In this document: positions 6,270 through 7,561 of the stretch, piece after piece
How the letters are laid out: the number at the start of each line of letters is the position of its first letter
How positions within the stretch are numbered: position 1 is the stretch's first letter
Assembly (NCBI GenBank): GCA_902500695.1
Contig: CABVRQ010000119.1
Span: 1,364-8,924 of the forward strand
Length of the DNA: 7,561 nt
Source: an uncultured Nitrospira sp.
GTDB taxonomy: Bacteria; Nitrospirota; Nitrospiria; Nitrospirales; UBA8639
Direction of reading: 5' to 3'
Translations under genes and position numbers: made by a program
Notes under the pieces: model-generated
What the model saw: only the letters and a program-made list of their open reading frames with translations
Told to the model about the DNA's origin: nothing
Database searches by the model: none

Positions 6270-6435
6270 CCCTTTTGATGCTCCTTAAAGAACATCAAGC
6301 GTCTTCTTATGATTCCTCTCAGCATCGCCTGACATCTGTCCTTAAATGGAAAAAGTGCCTTTTCTGCTATCCCTTACATATATGGGAAGACTTTGCATAA
6401 AAAGGTAGCAACGCGCTTCACAAGAATTTCAAGAT

Positions 6436-6460
6436 AAAAATGCCTTTAATGGGGCCGGCA
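6436..6460 (-). terminator. Weak terminator-like hairpin after the fur-merC operon
   Basis: On the minus strand, TGCC (6457-6460) can pair with GGCA (6441-6444), followed directly by five T residues (6436-6440). The stem is only four pairs with a 12-base loop, so it is marginal. It lies 26 bases after the merC stop, in the 216-base gap where aroG and merC converge; the rest of that gap holds nothing else I recognise. Confidence 0.25.
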
Positions 6461-6485
6461 GTAAACGAGCTAGAGATATAAAAGC

Positions 6486-6971
6486 TTAAGAGTTTGAGGA
6501 TAAATCCGGAAGGGGTTGAATCTTAGAACCGCTAGCTTCATGGATGTGCTCATGAGTGTGGCAACCTAAATGGTGGCATAATCGTCGGTTCCAAAAACCG
6601 GCCAGTGCGATCATGGAAGCTCCAGTCACATCAAGAACTATCTCCACACCACCGCCTGCCTTAAACAAGAGATGGGCTGCCATTAACACCACAAGCCCGC
6701 CAGCAGTCAGAAGAGCAGGACGGCTATCTCGATGTCTAGGATAGGTCGCCAACAATCCAAAACCTGCCAATAATGCTATCACTCCTAAAAACATCCATTC
6801 GGTGGTATCCGCCCAAAAGACTCCTAAAATTCCATCAAGACCATCCCACGAATGTGCGGCAATGACGGGAAGAGCAATCAAGGCCAAAGGCGTCAACGCA
6901 CAGTGCACGGCACACACCAGAGAAGCGATAGAGCCAGCTTTTGAAAGCTTTGGTCCAAGCGTTTTGATCAT
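6486..6971 (-). CDS. MerC-family membrane protein with Cys/His-rich C-terminal tail
   Basis: This 161-residue predicted inner-membrane protein has about four hydrophobic segments (roughly 14-40, 58-76, 86-104, 110-127). The first holds CAVHCALTPL (C20, H23, C24), the signature of the MerC mercury-transport-like family; as I recall, classical MerC has two adjacent cysteines there, while this one has CxxHC. The cytosolic-looking tail CHHLGCHTHEHIHE (132-145: two Cys, six His) is a likely metal-binding segment. I chose the ATG at 6971, one base after the stop of the regulator gene; longer readings would start at an unsupported TTG (7046) or at an ATG (7019) inside the regulator. No Shine-Dalgarno sequence is seen, so translation is probably coupled. 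With a Fur-type partner and no merR, merT, merP or merA, zinc or another divalent metal is more likely than mercury; this is inference. Confidence 0.78.
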   Translation of the reverse strand: MIKTLGPKLSKAGSIASLVCAVHCALTPLALIALPVIAAHSWDGLDGILGVFWADTTEWMFLGVIALLAGFGLLATYPRHRDSRPALLTAGGLVVLMAAHLLFKAGGGVEIVLDVTGASMIALAGFWNRRLCHHLGCHTHEHIHEASGSKIQPLPDLSSNS

Positions 6972-6972
6972 A

Positions 6973-7455
6973 TTATTGACATTGTGGACACAATCCCGTG
7001 AATTCCAGAGTGTGATCATCCACGATAAATTGCGTCTGTTGTTCAATCAATTTTGTGACTTTTTTTAACGGGCATAACAACAAATCCACGATAAGACCAC
7101 AGATCTGGCAACGAATATGATGGTGATGTTCTCGCCCTTCTTTTAGTTCATACCTTGAGAGACCTTCATGGTGAAGGTCCAATTGGAGAACCAAGCCTAG
7201 CTCTTTCAACACATGCATGGTTCGGTACACGGTCACTAAATCAATTGCCACTTTTTCCTGTTGCAATTGATGAAAAATTTCGTTGGCACTAATTGGTTGG
7301 CGAGTCCTTTGCAATAACGCCAATACGGCTTGGCGAGTACGGGTCATACGTCGCCCTGTGGCTCGCAGGTCTTTTTTGATGTTAGGTTCCAATTTCAACA
7401 AAAGATTTAAACCCTTTTGGGTGACTCCTTGTTGCAAGTTTATTGCAAATACCAT
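6973..7455 (-). CDS. Fur/Zur-family metal-dependent transcriptional regulator
   Basis: The 160-residue reading carries the Fur fold. The winged-helix DNA-binding half holds LRATGRRMTRTRQAVLALL (30-48), ISANEIFHQL (55-64) and the recognition helix region IDLVTVYRTMHVLKELGLV (71-89). The dimerisation half holds RYEL (101-104), EHHHHIRCQICG (109-120) and TGLCPQC (153-159). C116, C119, C156 and C159 form the structural zinc site; H95, H96, E103, H110-H113 and H148 are candidates for the sensing site. The His-rich H110-H113 block occurs in both Fur and Zur proteins, so the metal cannot be assigned. The start is uncertain: the ATG at 7455 has no ribosome binding site and a TTGACA element lies just before it, while residues 1-25 precede the usual Fur N-terminus. 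A TTG at 7401, behind AAAGGG, is an alternative. It is followed directly by the merC-like gene. Confidence 0.88.
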   Translation of the reverse strand: MVFAINLQQGVTQKGLNLLLKLEPNIKKDLRATGRRMTRTRQAVLALLQRTRQPISANEIFHQLQQEKVAIDLVTVYRTMHVLKELGLVLQLDLHHEGLSRYELKEGREHHHHIRCQICGLIVDLLLCPLKKVTKLIEQQTQFIVDDHTLEFTGLCPQCQ

Positions 7456-7474
7456 ATCGGCAAATGATTGTCAA
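7446..7474 (-). promoter_or_regulatory. Possible promoter of the fur-merC operon
   Basis: On the minus strand a perfect TTGACA (7469-7474) is followed after 17 bases by TATTTG (7446-7451), a poor -10 box. If used, transcription would start downstream of the ATG at 7455 and translation would have to start later, for example at the TTG at 7401. Confidence 0.25.
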
Positions 7475-7477
7475 TTA
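7465..7477. promoter_or_regulatory. Palindromic candidate operator for the Fur-like regulator
   Basis: TGATTG-T-CAATTA is a 13-base interrupted palindrome (five of six arm positions pair) with the 6-1-6 shape close to the 7-1-7 form of Fur, PerR and Zur boxes. It lies 9 bases upstream of the ATG at 7455 and overlaps the TTGACA element, as expected for an autorepressed gene. Inference from position and symmetry. Confidence 0.35.
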
Positions 7478-7561
7478 CGAGGCGAAATTTCAGAAAGGGC
7501 GCTTCATTAAAAAGAATTCTAGATGCCAAAAATTTAAGAACCACGCTCACACGAATTGTTT

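Noticed and set aside
6275..6298. Hairpin TTGATG...CATCAA just after the aroG stop, considered as a terminator
   Set aside because: Six-pair stem with a 12-base loop and no T-run on either strand; too weak to call.
6972..7046. Longer N-terminus for the MerC-like protein starting at TTG 7046 or ATG 7019
   Set aside because: It would overlap the regulator's zinc-binding C-terminus by up to 74 bases, adds no MerC-like sequence and has no ribosome binding site.

Overview
The window looks like an ordinary chromosomal stretch of a flagellated, Gram-negative (diderm) bacterium. The signs are a lipoprotein with a lipobox, a FlgM anti-sigma-28 factor, a PilZ/YcgR-type protein and a type I DAHP synthase. 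Base composition looks close to 50% G+C. Gene content and protein style remind me of Nitrospirota, but this is an impression: no taxonomic marker is present. I see no IS element, CRISPR array, tRNA, rRNA or phage gene.

Layout, left to right. (1) 3-359 (+): the 3' end of a small protein with an OB-fold-like pattern; its start lies outside the window. (2) 383-1471 (-): a GT-B glycosyltransferase-like protein, convergent with (1), resembling the N-terminal domain of plant L-arabinokinase (ARA1) but without the kinase domain. (3) 1625-2095 (+): a TPR lipoprotein. (4) 2293-2577 (+): a small basic protein with a four-cysteine zinc-ribbon pattern, preceded by a near-sigma-54 promoter sequence. (5) 2622-3617 (-): a stand-alone ferredoxin-NADP reductase-family flavoprotein. 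(6) 3673-4017 (+): FlgM, divergent from (5). (7) 4234-4893 (+): a PilZ protein with a YcgR-like architecture. (8) 5193-6269 (+): AroG-type DAHP synthase behind a good sigma-70-like promoter. (9) 6973-7455 (-) and 6486-6971 (-): a Fur/Zur-family regulator and a MerC-family membrane protein, separated by one base and so almost certainly one operon.

How they fit together. FlgM and the PilZ protein form a small motility-control pair: FlgM restrains sigma-28, and the PilZ protein is a probable c-di-GMP receptor. The Fur-like regulator and the MerC-like protein with a Cys/His-rich tail form a probable metal-responsive unit, with a palindrome upstream that could be its operator. The DAHP synthase starts aromatic amino acid synthesis, with no other shikimate gene nearby. 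The remaining genes are isolated single units. Nothing amounts to an obvious new multi-gene system. The points most worth a second look are the ARA1-like stand-alone glycosyltransferase, the fur-merC metal operon and the near-sigma-54 site before the zinc-ribbon gene.
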